A DNA stretch of 64,000 bases from Membranipora membranacea (GCA_914767715.1 OU612072.1:1860001-1924000); one strand, 5' to 3'; counted from the first letter of the stretch, positions 47,981 through 61,900 are shown. Notes: generated by a model from the letters alone, not told the origin. Made by a program: numbers and translations.

Positions 47981-48251
47981 ATAAAGCCTAAGTGCCTTGG
48001 CAAAATGTGTAAAATCTGCTTCAATAGAAATGTTGATGGTTAAAATTTGCGCAAATAGAAATTTCTATGGTTCAGAGGCTAATATCTAAAAGAACAGTCA
48101 TACCTGAGCAAATCATTTAAGCCTTAGTGCCTGGTCAAAGCGTTTAAAATCTGCTTTAATAGTAGTATCAATGGTTCAAAGCCATCTGCTTTGATAGAAA
48201 TTTCCAAGGTTCAAAGGCTAATCACTAAAGCACCCAGGCATATCAAAGCAC
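47981..48251. repeat. Degenerate tandem repeat of about 140 bp, 2 copies
   Basis: 47981-48115 and 48116-48251 share AAGCC(T)(A/T)AGTGCC, AAAATCTGCTT, ATAGAAATTTC, GGTTCA(A/G)AGGCTAAT in order. They lie directly upstream of the tRNA-like sequence. Confidence 0.65.
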
Positions 48252-48266
48252 ATTGTATATAGTAAG

Positions 48267-48345
48267 GCTTAATAGCTCAGTGTGTAGAACGTCTGCCTTG
48301 TTTATTATGAATGTTGTGGGTTCGAGTCCCAACGGTCTATTTTCC
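48267..48345 (+). mobile_element. tRNA-like SINE head (Pol III A and B boxes)
   Basis: TAGCTCAGTGTGTAGA matches a tRNA A box, and GGTTCGAGTCC is an exact B box, at tRNA-like spacing. The T arm pairs in four of five positions, but acceptor and anticodon stems do not form, so it is not a working tRNA. It is more likely a tRNA-derived SINE promoter; the tail is not clear. Confidence 0.5.
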
Positions 48346-48419
48346 AGTGCGGCCTAATGAACAATGTTTTGCGGGCTGATTGTGGCCTTATGCCTGAAAA
48401 GATATATAGTACACATTAA

Positions 48420-51400
48420 TTTCGATCCCCATCTCGCATTTTTTAATCTTGATATTCAAGTATGTAGGCACAATATATTTCAAAATAGTGGCCATTCAGC
48501 ATTAAGCATGTAGCTTCCAAAGCCGTTTCTAGACATTATCATCTTAACTGTATTGGTGTTAACTCCTTTTTCAAGTGCTTTGTTTTCAAAATAACCCAGA
48601 ACGGTGACCTTTGGAAATTCGAATAAAATTTTTCGTTAATATCATAGTAATTAGTTTTTTTAGCAAATCTGTCACATTGAACAAGAAATGCAGATGCAGT
48701 ATCAACAAGTTTTCATGTTACAAATGCTCCTGCTTTATCGCATCTAATTTTACAGGCATTCGCAAAAAACTTCCCCGTTGCGGAAGGTGCCAGCACCCCT
48801 CCCACACCCACCCTGCCCTTTTCCATACACATGCAAAACTTCACAAGATTTTTTAAATTAGTATTTCTGTTGAGCTGAAGTTCCTTGCAACATACCACAG
48901 CTTTTACAAATAAATCTGTTTAAGTTTGTACATAGTTGTTACTCCGGTTCCGATTTTTTACCTGAAAGATATGTTGCGCCTAATTGTGTTGAGCCTGTGT
49001 AAAATGTGGAATTTTTTTAGAAAAAGGTTGCCCACCCATGCTCTAGATCAATATTGATCCATTTGCCTAAATTCGGAGTTGTTTTTCCTCCAATGGACAG
49101 GGGAGCAACTCCGAATACAGACAAATGAATCGTATATATGTTCACTCTGACCAGTGAACCATGAGTGAACTAAGCTATGATCTGTCCAACTGAGCCGAAT
49201 AGTTTTGCTCCTTTTCGGTGGTCTCTGATCTTATCAGTTCTAGTAAATATCAAATTATATGCCCAGTAAATTTTTGTCCCGTAAAGTGAGTCAGCATAAT
49301 CCACCTATATAATTCATCTCATTTTGTTTGAATGAATCTAACAAAGCCAAGCAAAAGCTGCTTAGTTAATATGTACAGATCTAATGTGCTCCTCTAGCAA
49401 GGAAGCTATCTGCACAAGGGGAGACAATACACATTAAATTGTATGACCAGCTCATATTCTCCACCTCCTTCTTCATACCTGTATATATCCGAGGCACTCC
49501 GCAAAGAACTCTCACGGTGAATTGTTCACTTTATTTTCTGGTTTATTTTTATAATAACTTTAATTTCTACATTTATGTTTTTGAGACATCATGACAAACA
49601 AAACAAATGATGTATAGTTGCAAACAATAAATGTATTATTTATGCAGTTATTATGAAAATGTAAGTCTTGTTATTATGAAAGCTTCATAGTTAAGTCATC
49701 AAGAAATTAACCACTTGGGATATGATGTCAATTTATGTCATCGATAATACCACTCTAGAAGACCATCAAAATATTGGATGACTTATCCTTGTCTTTTGTA
49801 AATGGTGACAACCCCAAATAACACTATTAAAGTTGGAAATTATCATATAGCAGAAACATCAGGGCAATAAATCTTATCACGGTTACAAAGGATCCTTATA
49901 TCAAACTGTTCATCAGAGAAGTAATAGAGACAGTGGTCCAAGTGGACTTTTTTCTTTGTGGGTACTCAACTCTCTTGGTTGAAAATCATTTTGAGAATTT
50001 CTCGCAATTTCTAGATCAAATTATGCAGAAATATGGATCTGTAATAGTATGATTGATATCTGGTCAAAAGAGACAACTTGACACTGTTTTTGAACAAAAT
50101 CCAGTGGGAACTGTGTTCTAAAGGTTCCCCCTTTATATTTTTGTGGGAACTCAGTTCCCACTTACTCAGAACACTGAATACAGAGGAGAGACACTATGGA
50201 TGTTGTAAGTTTTGTAATACTGTGATTCTGTAATACCAAGTTTCTGAAAACGAAAAGAGATTGCTCTAGACTGTCAAAAGAATAAAGTAGTTTTGAGCAT
50301 GGTGGTGAAGGCACTTGGTCATATCTCCCCATCGAAATCTTCGCATGCAACTAGTATATAATATATAATATATAATATATAATATATAATACCATCTCAT
50401 GTGATTCTTCACATGCTAGGTTATTGTTGTTATGTTTTGGATAAAAAAAACTTTTTTTTCCAATTGAAGAGTCTTTTAAGATGTCTTTCATACTGTAAAT
50501 TCATTGTTGTAGAAAAACAGCAGAAATCCTTTCTGATTTTGAAGTATACATAATTAGAATTCAGATCTTTCTCGCTTCTCAAGTTTAAATTATTACCTTC
50601 ATGAGCTGTACATGGATTGGACATCTATTTGGTTGTGCTAGCTTTAAAACCCTAAGCTAACAAGTTTATTTATTCTTAACTTATTAAACAAAGCATCTTC
50701 TTTGTTTAACATCTAATATACAACTAACAAAAAGGATGCAGACGAATGATTAAAATAGGCCAATAAAAAGAGCCTTTACAATAATGAAATACCAATCAAG
50801 TAATAGATAATGTAAAGCACTTTCACTTTACAAAGTGAAACTACTAAAGAATAATAACAAAACTGTAATACATATTACTACAGAGGTCAATGAACATGAT
50901 CGATACAAACATAAAAGACCAATGAACCTTCAAATTACTAGTTATAACAAGGAAGTTGCTTTCCTTCAGAATTTAGAGGCTAAATAGTAATATAACCTAT
51001 AATAAACAATGTTTTCATAAATATGACTGGTATGTAACATTGTTAAAACAAAATCAGTACATCGAGTGTGTGCAATCGCTGCATTCAATTGAGTACAGTC
51101 ACCAACAGACTGTCCGATAGTTTGACAATAAACCTTAATGTAGCTGAGGGATTACTGTTGCGCTGCTACAGAGAAAAAACGTCACACAGGCAGCTTCTAC
51201 ATGGATAGGAAATAGATCTATGTAGAAGCACTAGAGGCAAAGGTAACTAAATATCTCTAAATATAACAAATAATGAATATAAAACAAAAATTAAACATGT
51301 TTCTCAACATTATGTTTGCTAGGTCTTTGATCAGAGGGCAGCTATTTGAGATATACTTTTGTTGCCAAGTTTTCAATCAAGATTATTACCATCTTGCAAT

Positions 51401-51777
51401 AAACTTTTATGATTAGGTCATCATCTTAAAACTAATTTGAATAGGACACGCTGTCTCTTGTTGTGCATGTTCATAATGATAGAGCACAGCGTGCTAATTA
51501 AACAGGAACAGGAAACTGCTCTGTATGGTTCTAACCTAGCTGAGCTTGAGCAGCTGTATCAAATGTATGATGAGATCTCTCAACGAATTATCATCTGATT
51601 TAGATCAAGCCTTAGCCTCAAAAGATCACTACTTGCTTGAAACTTTGGAACCCTGGCTGTCTGGCATTGCATGGCATGTTGACATGTCATTTATCTGCAT
51701 TAGAGGATTATCACAATAAAACAGGATATTACTCTGTTGTAGAACTTAAACTGACCTGGACCAGACTTATCGTAGAA
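48420..51777. other. Intergenic upstream of the TLR gene
   Basis: No gene recognised. It contains an inverted repeat at about 49071-49120 (ATTCGGAGTTG...CAACTCCGAAT), a 7-bp ATATAAT microsatellite at 50353-50392, and a hairpin at 51193-51229 (GCTTCTACAT and its complement). A coding-like but frameshifted stretch lies at 51480-51720. Confidence 0.45.
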
Positions 51778-54700
51778 ATGGGGAATCTGTTTATCCTGTT
51801 TTCCGCCTTGCTGCTGTGTGCAGTTTTAGAGGCTATAGATATCAAGAACTCCTGCAGTGGTGACGTAGAGAACTGTGTTGTCGGCCTATGTAATGTCACA
51901 GACTGTACCGTGTGTGCTAGACGTGTGGCTGTCTGTAACACAAAGTCTTCCAAAGAACCAGTGCCTCAGACTCTCCCAATCTACACCGATAATATAACAT
52001 TGACATATGTCGGTGCAACCCCCATTCAGCTAACACTAGACATGTTTGAGAGATACATCCATCTACACTACATCAAAATCAGTGGGAATATAGTAAGCAT
52101 TGCACCAATGACATTCACCCTTATGGCGTCTTTAGAAAAACTGACTATAACAAACACGAAAATAGACGACATACCATTTGATGCCTTTTCAGATGGAAAC
52201 AAATTACGGTTTTTGGTTGCTCCTTATAACAACTTCACCCAGATCCCGTATCACCTGTTTGGAAGAATCAAAAGGCTTTCCCATCTTGACCTATCATACA
52301 ACCCTATTCAGATTTGTGACGGATCAAACCAAACTCTTGGGGAACAGTTCAACCATTTTTCATATCTCGATACAGTTATATTGTCCGGATTAGGCGACGG
52401 AAGGTGCAGATACTTACCCGATGACTTCTTCATGCCGATGAGGGAAATAAGAGTCCTTGACCTAAGTGAATCAAAACTACTTCTTGGCAGCCCAAAGATA
52501 TTAAGACCTTTGCGTCATTTGGCAGAGTTGCATATCAACAAACTTGAACCATATAAGACATGCCCATCTAAAGTTGCAGTCATTTTGGCGCACCTCCCCC
52601 CGTCTCTAAAGATACTACATGCTCAAGGCTGGCGCAGCAGTTCAACATTAAATCAGAACTGCATGCTGAACGAAAGCCATCTCGAATCACTAAGACAAAT
52701 GAATATTAGCCTTATTGACTTTTCAGAAAGTGACTGGATACTAGGAGGACTCATCAAACACCAATTCTTTTATAATATGACTTCATTAAAATCTCTCCAG
52801 CTATCATGGATAAGGGTCTCTTCGATTGAAGCAGAAGCTTTTCAAAGCCTTCCTCAGTTGTCTTCCTTGACCCTCAACGGTAACCAGATAGGTCCTCGTA
52901 GACTCAGGCTATTCGGCTCTGGTAAAACCTCACAGCTCAAAGCGCTGGCACTCAATAACATGGGAATACTTCATGATGAGGATCAGCCTTATGATATGCA
53001 GCATCTGCTTCAGGAATCTCCGCTGTTAGTAGAACTATTCCTAAACAGCAACTTTCTCACCAGATTACCTTCTTTCACCAGTAAAAATTCTACTAAACCT
53101 GAAATATATTACAACATGATAAAGTTAGCAATCGATGACAATAAACTCAAAGACCTTTCTGCTATTGAAATGGCAGAGATGTGCGACGCGATGCCAAATC
53201 TACTCTACTTTAGCGCCCAACAGAACAGTATAGTTGATGTTACAGGGATTTGCAGCACACTCAGAAAACTTGACTTAGATGGTAACGATCTCGGGAGAAA
53301 CGAGATTTCAAATTTTGTAGCAATGCGGAGACTTCATCATCTTATTGAACTGTCTTTAGCCAATAACGGGATTCAGAATCTTATTCCTGATTTAGTACAA
53401 GATATGGTGAACCTGACCTCATTTTTAGCAGGTGGCAACTCTATCCAGTCCCTACCTCAGCAGTTCTTTAAAAATAATCCTCGCCTGGCTTTTATAGATA
53501 TGAGACAAAATCCTATTACAATACTTGATGTGGAGCACTTCTCATATTCGACTCTGTTGCACAGCATCTACTTTCAAGCTTCTCAATTGACAACAATTTC
53601 CGATGATGTTAGGGAAAAACTTGACAGCCTACCTCACTTAATCATGTTGGATATCACAGGAAATCCGTTTGATTGCAAGTGTGGGACTGAGGATCGTCTA
53701 TCTTTTCAGCAATGGATTAAAAGGTCGCCCTATGTTGCTAATGTCAAGAACCTAACATGCGCCGGTGAGGACCCTTATCGCATAGGAGATATGTTATACA
53801 ACTACACTCAACGCAAATTTCATTGTGTTTATCGCATTCCAGTTTTTATCACTCTTGCTATAGTTCTCACCCTGATTTTAGTAACCCCTCTTGCCATGAA
53901 GATTTACAAATTCCGATGGTATCTTCGTAATCTGAAAGTTGTTGCTAGGGCAATATCCTCCAGCTTGCAGCAGGTAGAAAATGAGCAGCACTGTAAATTT
54001 GCTGCTATAGTTTCTTATGACAAGAATGATGAAAGTGACATCCACTTCATTATGGAGTATCTGATACCAAACATCGAAGATAGTAACAGACTCGAAGTTC
54101 TATCTGAATCATCAAACAGTCACTCAGGCTCCTCAGACCAGGTATGACCAGGTTTAACCTTATTTTTGCGAAAGACTTCACCAAATCCTTATAAATGGCT
54201 TAAATTAGAGGCTATCAAACACACTAGGAAAATAATATATGTACCAATCAGCAGCATCTTGGTTTCCTTTGACTAGTATGCATAGAGATTTGCGCCTATC
54301 TGTAAGGTGTTTGTTGAGTATTTCAGTGAGCATAATTATTGCAATTCATGCGTCAAACTTGGTGTATTTATGTCAGGAGTGATGAGAGATTGGAGAGTAC
54401 AATATCTGAGAGTCATATATTTGTTTTATTGTAAAATTCAAACTAGATGATCATATTCATATTTCAAACTGGTCTCGAGTAACAAACATCGACAGCTAGG
54501 TATTGCAGCTCTAATATGTAATTTCCTGAATAAAAACCCAATGTTAATGATACACTTAGCTATATTAGTTGTCTCAAAAATCCTTCATGCTAAATATCAT
54601 TGTCAGTTTTTTAACATGTCTGGTTTCTCAAGAATCAAAGGCAAAACAGCATGACTTCATCCTGATGTGTTTATTGCAGAGTCAGGACCTGAAGTTGTAT

Positions 54701-56501
54701 GTCTATGAGAGAGATGCTGGTGTAGGAACAGAGAAATATACAGAGCTGTGTGAGACTGTCGCAAACAGCCGTAAAATCATCGTGATTTTAAGCAACAGCT
54801 ACATCAATAATCCTTCATGCCTTAGGGAGGTTAGCATGCTCGCAGGTAAGACTAAAGATACCCCAGTATTATTGAGTTTTGTTGGCTTTTAATAATCTCA
54901 CTGAGTGTGTAGGACAAAAGAGTTTTAAAAAATCTTGTGTCAGACCATCAACAGGTTAATTATGACTTGAACTGTGACTCAAAAATGACTCCCTCTGCAG
55001 TTATGACTATCAGGATTGCTTCATAACAGGAGGAAAACTTAATAGCAATACTGCGATCTCTCAGTTGAGCATGATGGAGAAAATTTTCAAAAACAAAAGA
55101 ATACAAGAATAAGAATTATAAGTAACCTCCATCGCTAGTGTTACCGATTCTAATCCTTTATCTTGCCTTAAAACATCTAATCTCAATTAATGTTTTCCAA
55201 TCGGTGTACATCCTGCGCTCATGTTTACCATACAACATGCGCTGTAAAATTTTGAGATGTTTGTGCTGCCCGCAGGTTTTGAGGTGGACGGACAGCAGTG
55301 TTATCAGCCTAACAGAATTCTAGTTCTCGTCTTAGAGGAGCTCAGTGAGGACCTGATCCAAGCACCAGTCACTGGCTTATTACAAGAGAATGTTATAGAT
55401 ATGGTGGGTCCTACTTCAAATCTTCTGACAACAACGTACTTACATAAATAATGCAAGCTAACACCATTGATGAAGTTAGCTAAGGGTTAAGGAAGTTGGG
55501 AGCATGTCACTCGGCAGCTATTAATATCAATAATAAGCTTTGAAAGGGAAAGTTATACAGCCCTGCATCACTTTCATTATTTATATATCATGACTCATGA
55601 CTTAGTTATACAAAGCAAAAATAATAATATAAGGTCAACTTCCTTGTGAAACACAAATCAAGCGGAATAACAGACAGCGTTGAGTGCAAATGGGATAAGC
55701 CATCAGTGTAAAGCTTTGTGTCGGGATCCAAATAAAGCTTCCGGCAGGTTTCACGTTTTGCCTTGATTGACGTCCCAGTAACAACCTTCAAAAACTCAGT
55801 CAAGCTGCTTGACAATAGTTTACAAGGTACAAGGTATGTTCCCCTCATCCATTTCATATTTAAATGGAAGAGGGAAACATATTTGACCCTGAGAAAGCGT
55901 CGGGCCATTCATGTATGGTTGCTGAACCTCATTCCTCATCTTTGATTGGTCCACAAGTTCAGAATCTAGAATAACTCTACCTTGTGAGTAAACTATATGA
56001 TTAATCAATGGGATAAACTGTTTTTTTATGACTCTGAACAAAAGCTGCCTCATTGTCTTGAACTTTGGTGCCACAAAAATCATTTTCTTTCCAAGTTATA
56101 CTCAGTACCCACGTAAGACTCATGTGGATATCAATATGTATCATAAGCTCAACATTTCTGGCCTAATAACTATAGATGCCTGATGTGATGAACTCCTGTT
56201 CATTACCTTAAGACACTCAGTTGATTTTTTATATCATAGTCTTAGGTATAAAAGTCATAACAGGCCCTGTGCACATATACTAATAACTGTAATTGTTGGA
56301 TTGTAGCCATTTGATTTAGATGCAAACAGCCGAAAGATGAAGTCGATATGGAAGAGAATCAGGAAATTTATCTCCAAACCCAAATATAGCTACAAGAAGA
56401 CGACAGCCAGACAAAACAGTACTATGAGACATAGAAAAAAACCTCAGCGGAGCACAACAAGGACAAGCTCTGTTACCAATTATACACGCCTGCAGAGCTA
56501 G
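51778..56501 (+). CDS. Toll-like receptor
   Basis: Four exons: 51778-54141, 54680-54845, 55276-55403 and 56307-56501, in phase, 950 residues. I start at 51778 because MGNLFILFSALLLCAVLEA is a signal peptide; the frame is open 47 codons further upstream but that part is not signal-like. A Cys-rich N-terminal cap is followed by a long run of leucine-rich repeats, then a C-terminal cap (NPFDCKCGTED...), a TM helix at about 684-708 and a TIR domain from about 739. TIR box 1 is AAIVSYDKND and box 2 is YERDAGVGTE. A box-3-like Trp (SIWKRI) precedes a 40-residue basic tail. A Ser-rich insert (SESSNSHSGSSD) lies between boxes 1 and 2. Pattern-recognition receptor that signals through TIR adaptors. 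AATAAA at 56594. A decayed copy of the last exon lies at 57803-57960. Confidence 0.92.
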
Positions 56502-56593
56502 AGTAGAGCCCTAATCTCTTGACCTGAAACTGTACGAAATACTAGATATATGGGAAGGGGAAAGTTATCGAATATTGAGATTAGGTTTTGAAA

Positions 56594-56599
56594 AATAAA
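56594..56599 (+). terminator. Candidate poly(A) signal of the TLR gene
   Basis: AATAAA 93 bases after the stop codon. Confidence 0.5.
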
Positions 56600-57802
56600 T
56601 ATTTATGAGGGCTTACACAAAAATCATCTTATCAACAATCAGTATCTTGTCCATTTTAAAAGAAAAACATCAAGAAAGAGATCTGAACATTTATCTTAAT
56701 ATCATCTGCATTCTCTCCACCTTTAACTCAACATTGAAGTCATTCATTTTGCTATCATTAGTTTTCTGGTTACTCTTGCTCATTCATTACACGAAGCAAA
56801 TAAATATTTAAAAGAACTTGAGTCAGTTGACTCAAATGACAACTGTATCCAAAAGCACTGATCATGGCAGATGACAAAGATCTCAAGCCAGCCAACTGGA
56901 GAGACCTGCAAAGGTTTTATACATTGATCTCTTTCCTTTCTCAGTTACAATTTTTTTGTAGTTTCAACAATAACTTGCTTTTTTCATATATAAATTATTG
57001 CTGCAATATTAATCAACGGGCTGGAACTTCGTGGGTTGATTCACCATGAACTTGGCAGCACAAATGTATCATGGTTGCTTTTTTCAAAGGACACTGATAC
57101 ACTGCTTGCTAGGACAACTTTGTAAGGACTCTACAAAGTAATACCGATGAATTGCACAACCAGGGCGATGATAACAATATGACGCTGGAACAAACAAGGA
57201 CTATCTCTATATTCAAATAGATATCTGTTTCATGTCTTCAAATCAAACTATGTGAGATGGTTATAACCTGTCTGAATTATCTAGTAAGCAAATATAAGAC
57301 CCACGACAAATAGCTCTTTACAGGTTAGAACTAGTTTTTATGTCAACTTACCGCAGAATTTACATAGTTACAGCATAGGAGATAGTAGCATAGCTTTGTG
57401 AATAACACGACGCTTTTAGTTTATGACCATAAAGTTCTATTTGGGAATGGTTCCTGTGAATTTCACATTGTGGGAGTATATCAGCTCTTGTAATGGTTCA
57501 CAATGATTATTCAGGATTCGTGGTACTTACGATGTGAATATGTTAAGGACTTTTGGAAATATCCGCTGTAAGCTTCCATGAATTTATGATCGGAATTATT
57601 AGAAATGTTTCTCTAATTAATAAGAATATGGAAACAGGCACCAAGCTTACTCTCTTGGACTACCAGAAGTTGAGCAGTGAGACTTTGAAGTTTACAACTC
57701 TCAGTTGTTATGTCTCATCAGCGCTTTTAATCAAACTAATAGCTAATTAATATAGGCCTGCTTGATTTGTAGCGGCGTGATTTGGATTGAAAAGTAAGGA
57801 CA
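56600..57802. other. Intergenic between TLR and its decayed exon copy
   Basis: A short open start at 56864 (MADDKDLKPANWRDLQR, then a weak GTTTTA donor) could be a first exon, but I cannot follow it. Nothing else recognised. Confidence 0.35.
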
Positions 57803-57960
57803 ATGAATTTAATCAAGAAGCAAATCCGGAAATTTATCTCCAAACCTACTACAAGAGAACTATAGATATACAGAGCAGCCCTACAGGACGGGAAGAGATC
57901 AGCGGGGGCAGCACGGCGGGGTAAGCTCGACCAAGAGGTATACACAGCTGGAGCTTTGGC
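57803..57960 (+). pseudogene. Decayed copy of the last TLR exon
   Basis: GGAAATTTATCTCCAAACC is shared exactly with TLR exon 4. The following CAGCGG..GCA..AAGCTC..TATACAC..CTG.AGCT pattern follows the same order, with many substitutions, deletions and stops. It is likely the trace of a second, lost tandem TLR gene or of a partial duplication. Confidence 0.55.
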
Positions 57961-58961
57961 ATCTTAAACTAAAAACCTAAACCTAACTATAGTGATGGGT
58001 CATGAGGTTATTGATACAAGGATTAGATGCTGGTCATCCGTTTACTAGGGCAGAGACATGATGATAATGGAGATTGACCCTCAGTATGTCAATCTAATTG
58101 CACCTGCCTCATATATCAGAAGCAACAGGTTTTTTGACGGAGATCCGGACATTATATTTGAATATCATCCATGTTTTCCTAAATGCCCCAAAAGTAGCAG
58201 AGAAAACTTCGCATGGATGAAATAGTTATACAAAATGTATCTAAAATAATCCTCAACTGTCAATATTTGACAAAAAAAAGTCCTGTTCAAAAAATTAAAA
58301 GCATAAAAAAATGGTATATGAACATACAACAATAATATATTTTAGAAAAGCTCTGTGACATGAAACAGAAAGCAAGTCGCATCGGTGTTGGGAACATAAA
58401 AATAACTTCCTGGTAAACTCAAGAGTGCAGTATGCATAAATTTCTTTATGATGTCGGTTGCCGCTGGTCCGTTGATTTGACATTTTGAGCTTGATCTTCT
58501 ACTTAACATATCCATGGCTAACCTTGGATATGTGTAGGTTAATAATTTAATTTCATAGACTGTGCTCTTAATTATTTAAAAACTTGCACGTCACTAGATC
58601 ATTGAGAACATTAAAGGCCGGTTAGATGTATGTCAGGAAGTGCTTGAATTAGTATTAAGTAGTAACTTCATCTGATCCTCATTTTTGCACCACTAGTCAA
58701 TGTGCAGGTCATAGCTAATGTTCAAACTAAGATAGACAGCTTCAACAGCCCTATGTATCTGCAAACTTATTTACCAGGCCTGTACATGCAGCTGTCGTCA
58801 ACATCTTGACTACACCATTGAATATCATGAAGAACGATCTGCTTTAGCTCTGATTGAGTCCCTGAGATGTACCTGACTCAGCTCTTACTCATCTACATCC
58901 TGATACTCCTCCACGACATAAACATCAGTCACACTTAACTCAAAACAATACTAGTATACTG
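57961..58961. other. Intergenic, MAP2K5 3' side
   Basis: No coding signal seen. It should hold the 3' UTR of the minus-strand kinase gene. Confidence 0.45.
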
Positions 58962-61900
58962 CTACTTGAGTGTGGTAGTCAGTGTACGTTTGACATAATC
59001 AGCGACGAATCCCACATTACCATCGTTATACATAGCTATAAAAGGATGCTCTATAAGTGTCCTAGGATGGGGTCTCTTCTCCGGCGCCTGCTGCAGACAC
59101 TGATTCACAAACATACACATACTGGCTGAGAACTGAGGCCGAGGTAGAGTCTTTGTTTTACCGTTGGTGATGTCGGTAAAGAGCTGGTGTAATTGTTCTG
59201 TCTCGAATGGTAAATGTCCCATAGCCATCTCATACAGGCTCACACCTGAAGAAGAGAAATAAATAATGAGGATAAACTCAAATATATAATCTCCTCACTT
59301 ATATCATAGACATGTCTGCCCTCACGTGTCCACGACATCTGGGAATTGACAGTTTTCCTCTTTGAGGATAGTTCATGCATTTACATTAACCTGCAGAAAA
59401 GTACATGATTGAAAAGAAATTTATACTCACCTAGAGACCAGAGGTCCGACTGTATTTTATATCCTTTAGAGTCACCGAGTCTCTCAGGAGACATGTACGC
59501 ATGTGTGCCACAATAAGTCATAGCTGTCGAGTTTATCAACTGTCTACTGACTCCAAAATCGCACAACTTCACAAAACCTGAAATTCATTTATTATCATAA
59601 AGAATTGCAGCAGCATGCTCATGTTTGAAACCTAACAAGACATCACTTTTGTATCACCCAAACTCAAATGGTTGAATTTATACAATACATACACTATCCT
59701 AACAGGGACCCACCCTCCCTAATCATATTATGTAGTTGAATCTTCAGCAAGACATTTGGGAGTCGTCAACATATTGATGTTGTCTAGACAACTCCTTAAA
59801 ACTTCCTAGTTTTTTACTAAGGTGAAACAGACTCCTATAACTCTCATCACTAGTTTAAGAGCTCTAACATTGCCCAAATTAATAGAATGGCCTATCATTA
59901 CATTAAACATAAAAGTGCAAGATGCACTTAAGAACATCAGGTAACAGAATAAATCATCCTAGTCTGTCTGGTTGGCTTTCTAACATGCAGATCAAGGTAG
60001 CTCAATCTTGTTGAGTGCTTGTATATTTGAATAATAAGCTGCTCGGGTCCAGGAAAACACTATTTCGACTTACCGACAGTATTGACAAGCATATTACTCG
60101 GTTTGACGTCGCGATGCATGATACCCATAGACCACAGATACTGTAGACCATGTACAACCATAACAGCCATTCTACCCAGCTCAGCTTCAGGTATGGGTTT
60201 GATTCGATCCAGCGAGCCACCGTCCATATACTCTGTCGATATGTATATCTCATTGCCATGGAAAAAAGCACCCCAAAAACTATAAATAGGAATTACAATC
60301 ATCAGTACAAGATCAATATTATGATATTACCATACATCATCGGTGATTATGGATTTTTATCAACCCTGCCTAATCTCTACCCAAAGACCGAAGCATGTTA
60401 TAGTCTGGCAGTTACTTTTGATAAAGTTGTGTCACATTTGCATGGTAAGAAAATTCAATGCTCTACTTGGCATGAATTATTGATGGTGGAACGAGTGCCT
60501 CCCATAAGAGAAGGTAACTCTTATTCTCTGCATTATGATGTCATAATCTCCCAGAAGTGCTTGTTTTCTGTTTCCTGTATCCTGGACGGTGCATCTATAA
60601 GCTGTGTCCATATCTATACTGTACAGTCTTGTATTGTATATTTCTTACCTTATGATGTATGGAGATTTACATCTATGAAGTATACTGAGTTCTGAGATTA
60701 TCTGTTTTTGTTCATCAGCCACAGCGTTATCCAGTCTGATAATCTTCAGTGCTATCGTAGAGCTTGTAGGTTTGTGTAATACTCTGAACACACTACCTCC
60801 ATTACCTGAAATAAATACACATGTCCATATTCCTAATCACTTGCAACCTGATCTGTGAAGGTGCTCATTGTTTGGGTGTTCCTGCTGAGTTCAATGTAAA
60901 CATGTAGTCCATGTTTTTTTTGTCAAACCCAATAGCACAACAAGTTCATGGCAATAACATGAAAATAATGTGTGAGTTAGGTTACTGATTAATTGACAGA
61001 AATAATAGATTCATCAATGTCAAATACACAGTAAGGTCCTTATGGAGTAGAAGAGGATAACTTAGATTTGTGTAAACAGAATGAAAAGGGCACAGCGTAA
61101 AGTCTCATTAAATCATGATTGTTTGAACTCCTAGACCCCACAAGGACGATGTTATTTTTCATTGAATTTAGTTGTTTTGGTTTGAAAATTGAAATAAACT
61201 CAATCAGTGATCAATGATCGAGTCTGGTATAATTATTTGGTACATACCGGAGCCGAGCATGTCAGTACTTGGGTTATAGCTGAGCTGATCCAGACTAAGG
61301 GGGCTGGCGTCAGCGCTCAGCGGACCGTTCATTATACTCGCTAGCTTAATAGAGTCTGGGGAGCCTGTACCCTGTAATAAAGGTAAAGTACGGCAGCTGT
61401 GAGGAATAATCAGGGTGTTATGGTAAATAGTTTATGTGCTTCCTAAAGTGCTTTCATTTTCAGACACATTTTATTGCGACTAAGTCTTTGTTTACATAGT
61501 ATAGTTAAGAGAGTAAACCGATTTTGGTATTGTGTTCATCAAAGCTGACATGGGTTTTTGCAACACTAGAATGGGCTATTAGCCTAAATTATAATAGGTA
61601 TATTTTTAACTCGGCTGGGACAAGTTCAAGACCACATATTCCACTTGTGTTGCATATAACCAGTAAACCTTATCAACCTTCCATCTCCTTGGGACAAATC
61701 CTGATTCATTGTGCTATCAAGAGAAGACTTTCACCACAAACGATTTCCCATAGACATACCTGAGACGCGGCACTGCCAAGGTTCAGATGCATCGGGGAAG
61801 CTGATTGGCCACCACTAGAAATAGCCTGAGCACTTGGTAAATGTGGAGAAGAGAGGGTGGGTGACACCTGTAAACAAACCAAACTTACGATCTACAGCTA

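Noticed and set aside
48267..48345. Functional tRNA gene
   Set aside because: A and B boxes are present, but acceptor, D and anticodon stems do not pair.
51637..51777. Earlier in-frame ATG for the TLR
   Set aside because: The 47 extra residues would bury the signal peptide; the ATG at 51778 starts directly with it.
60150..60695. 181-codon plus-strand ORF
   Set aside because: It is antisense to two MAP2K5 kinase exons and the intron between them.
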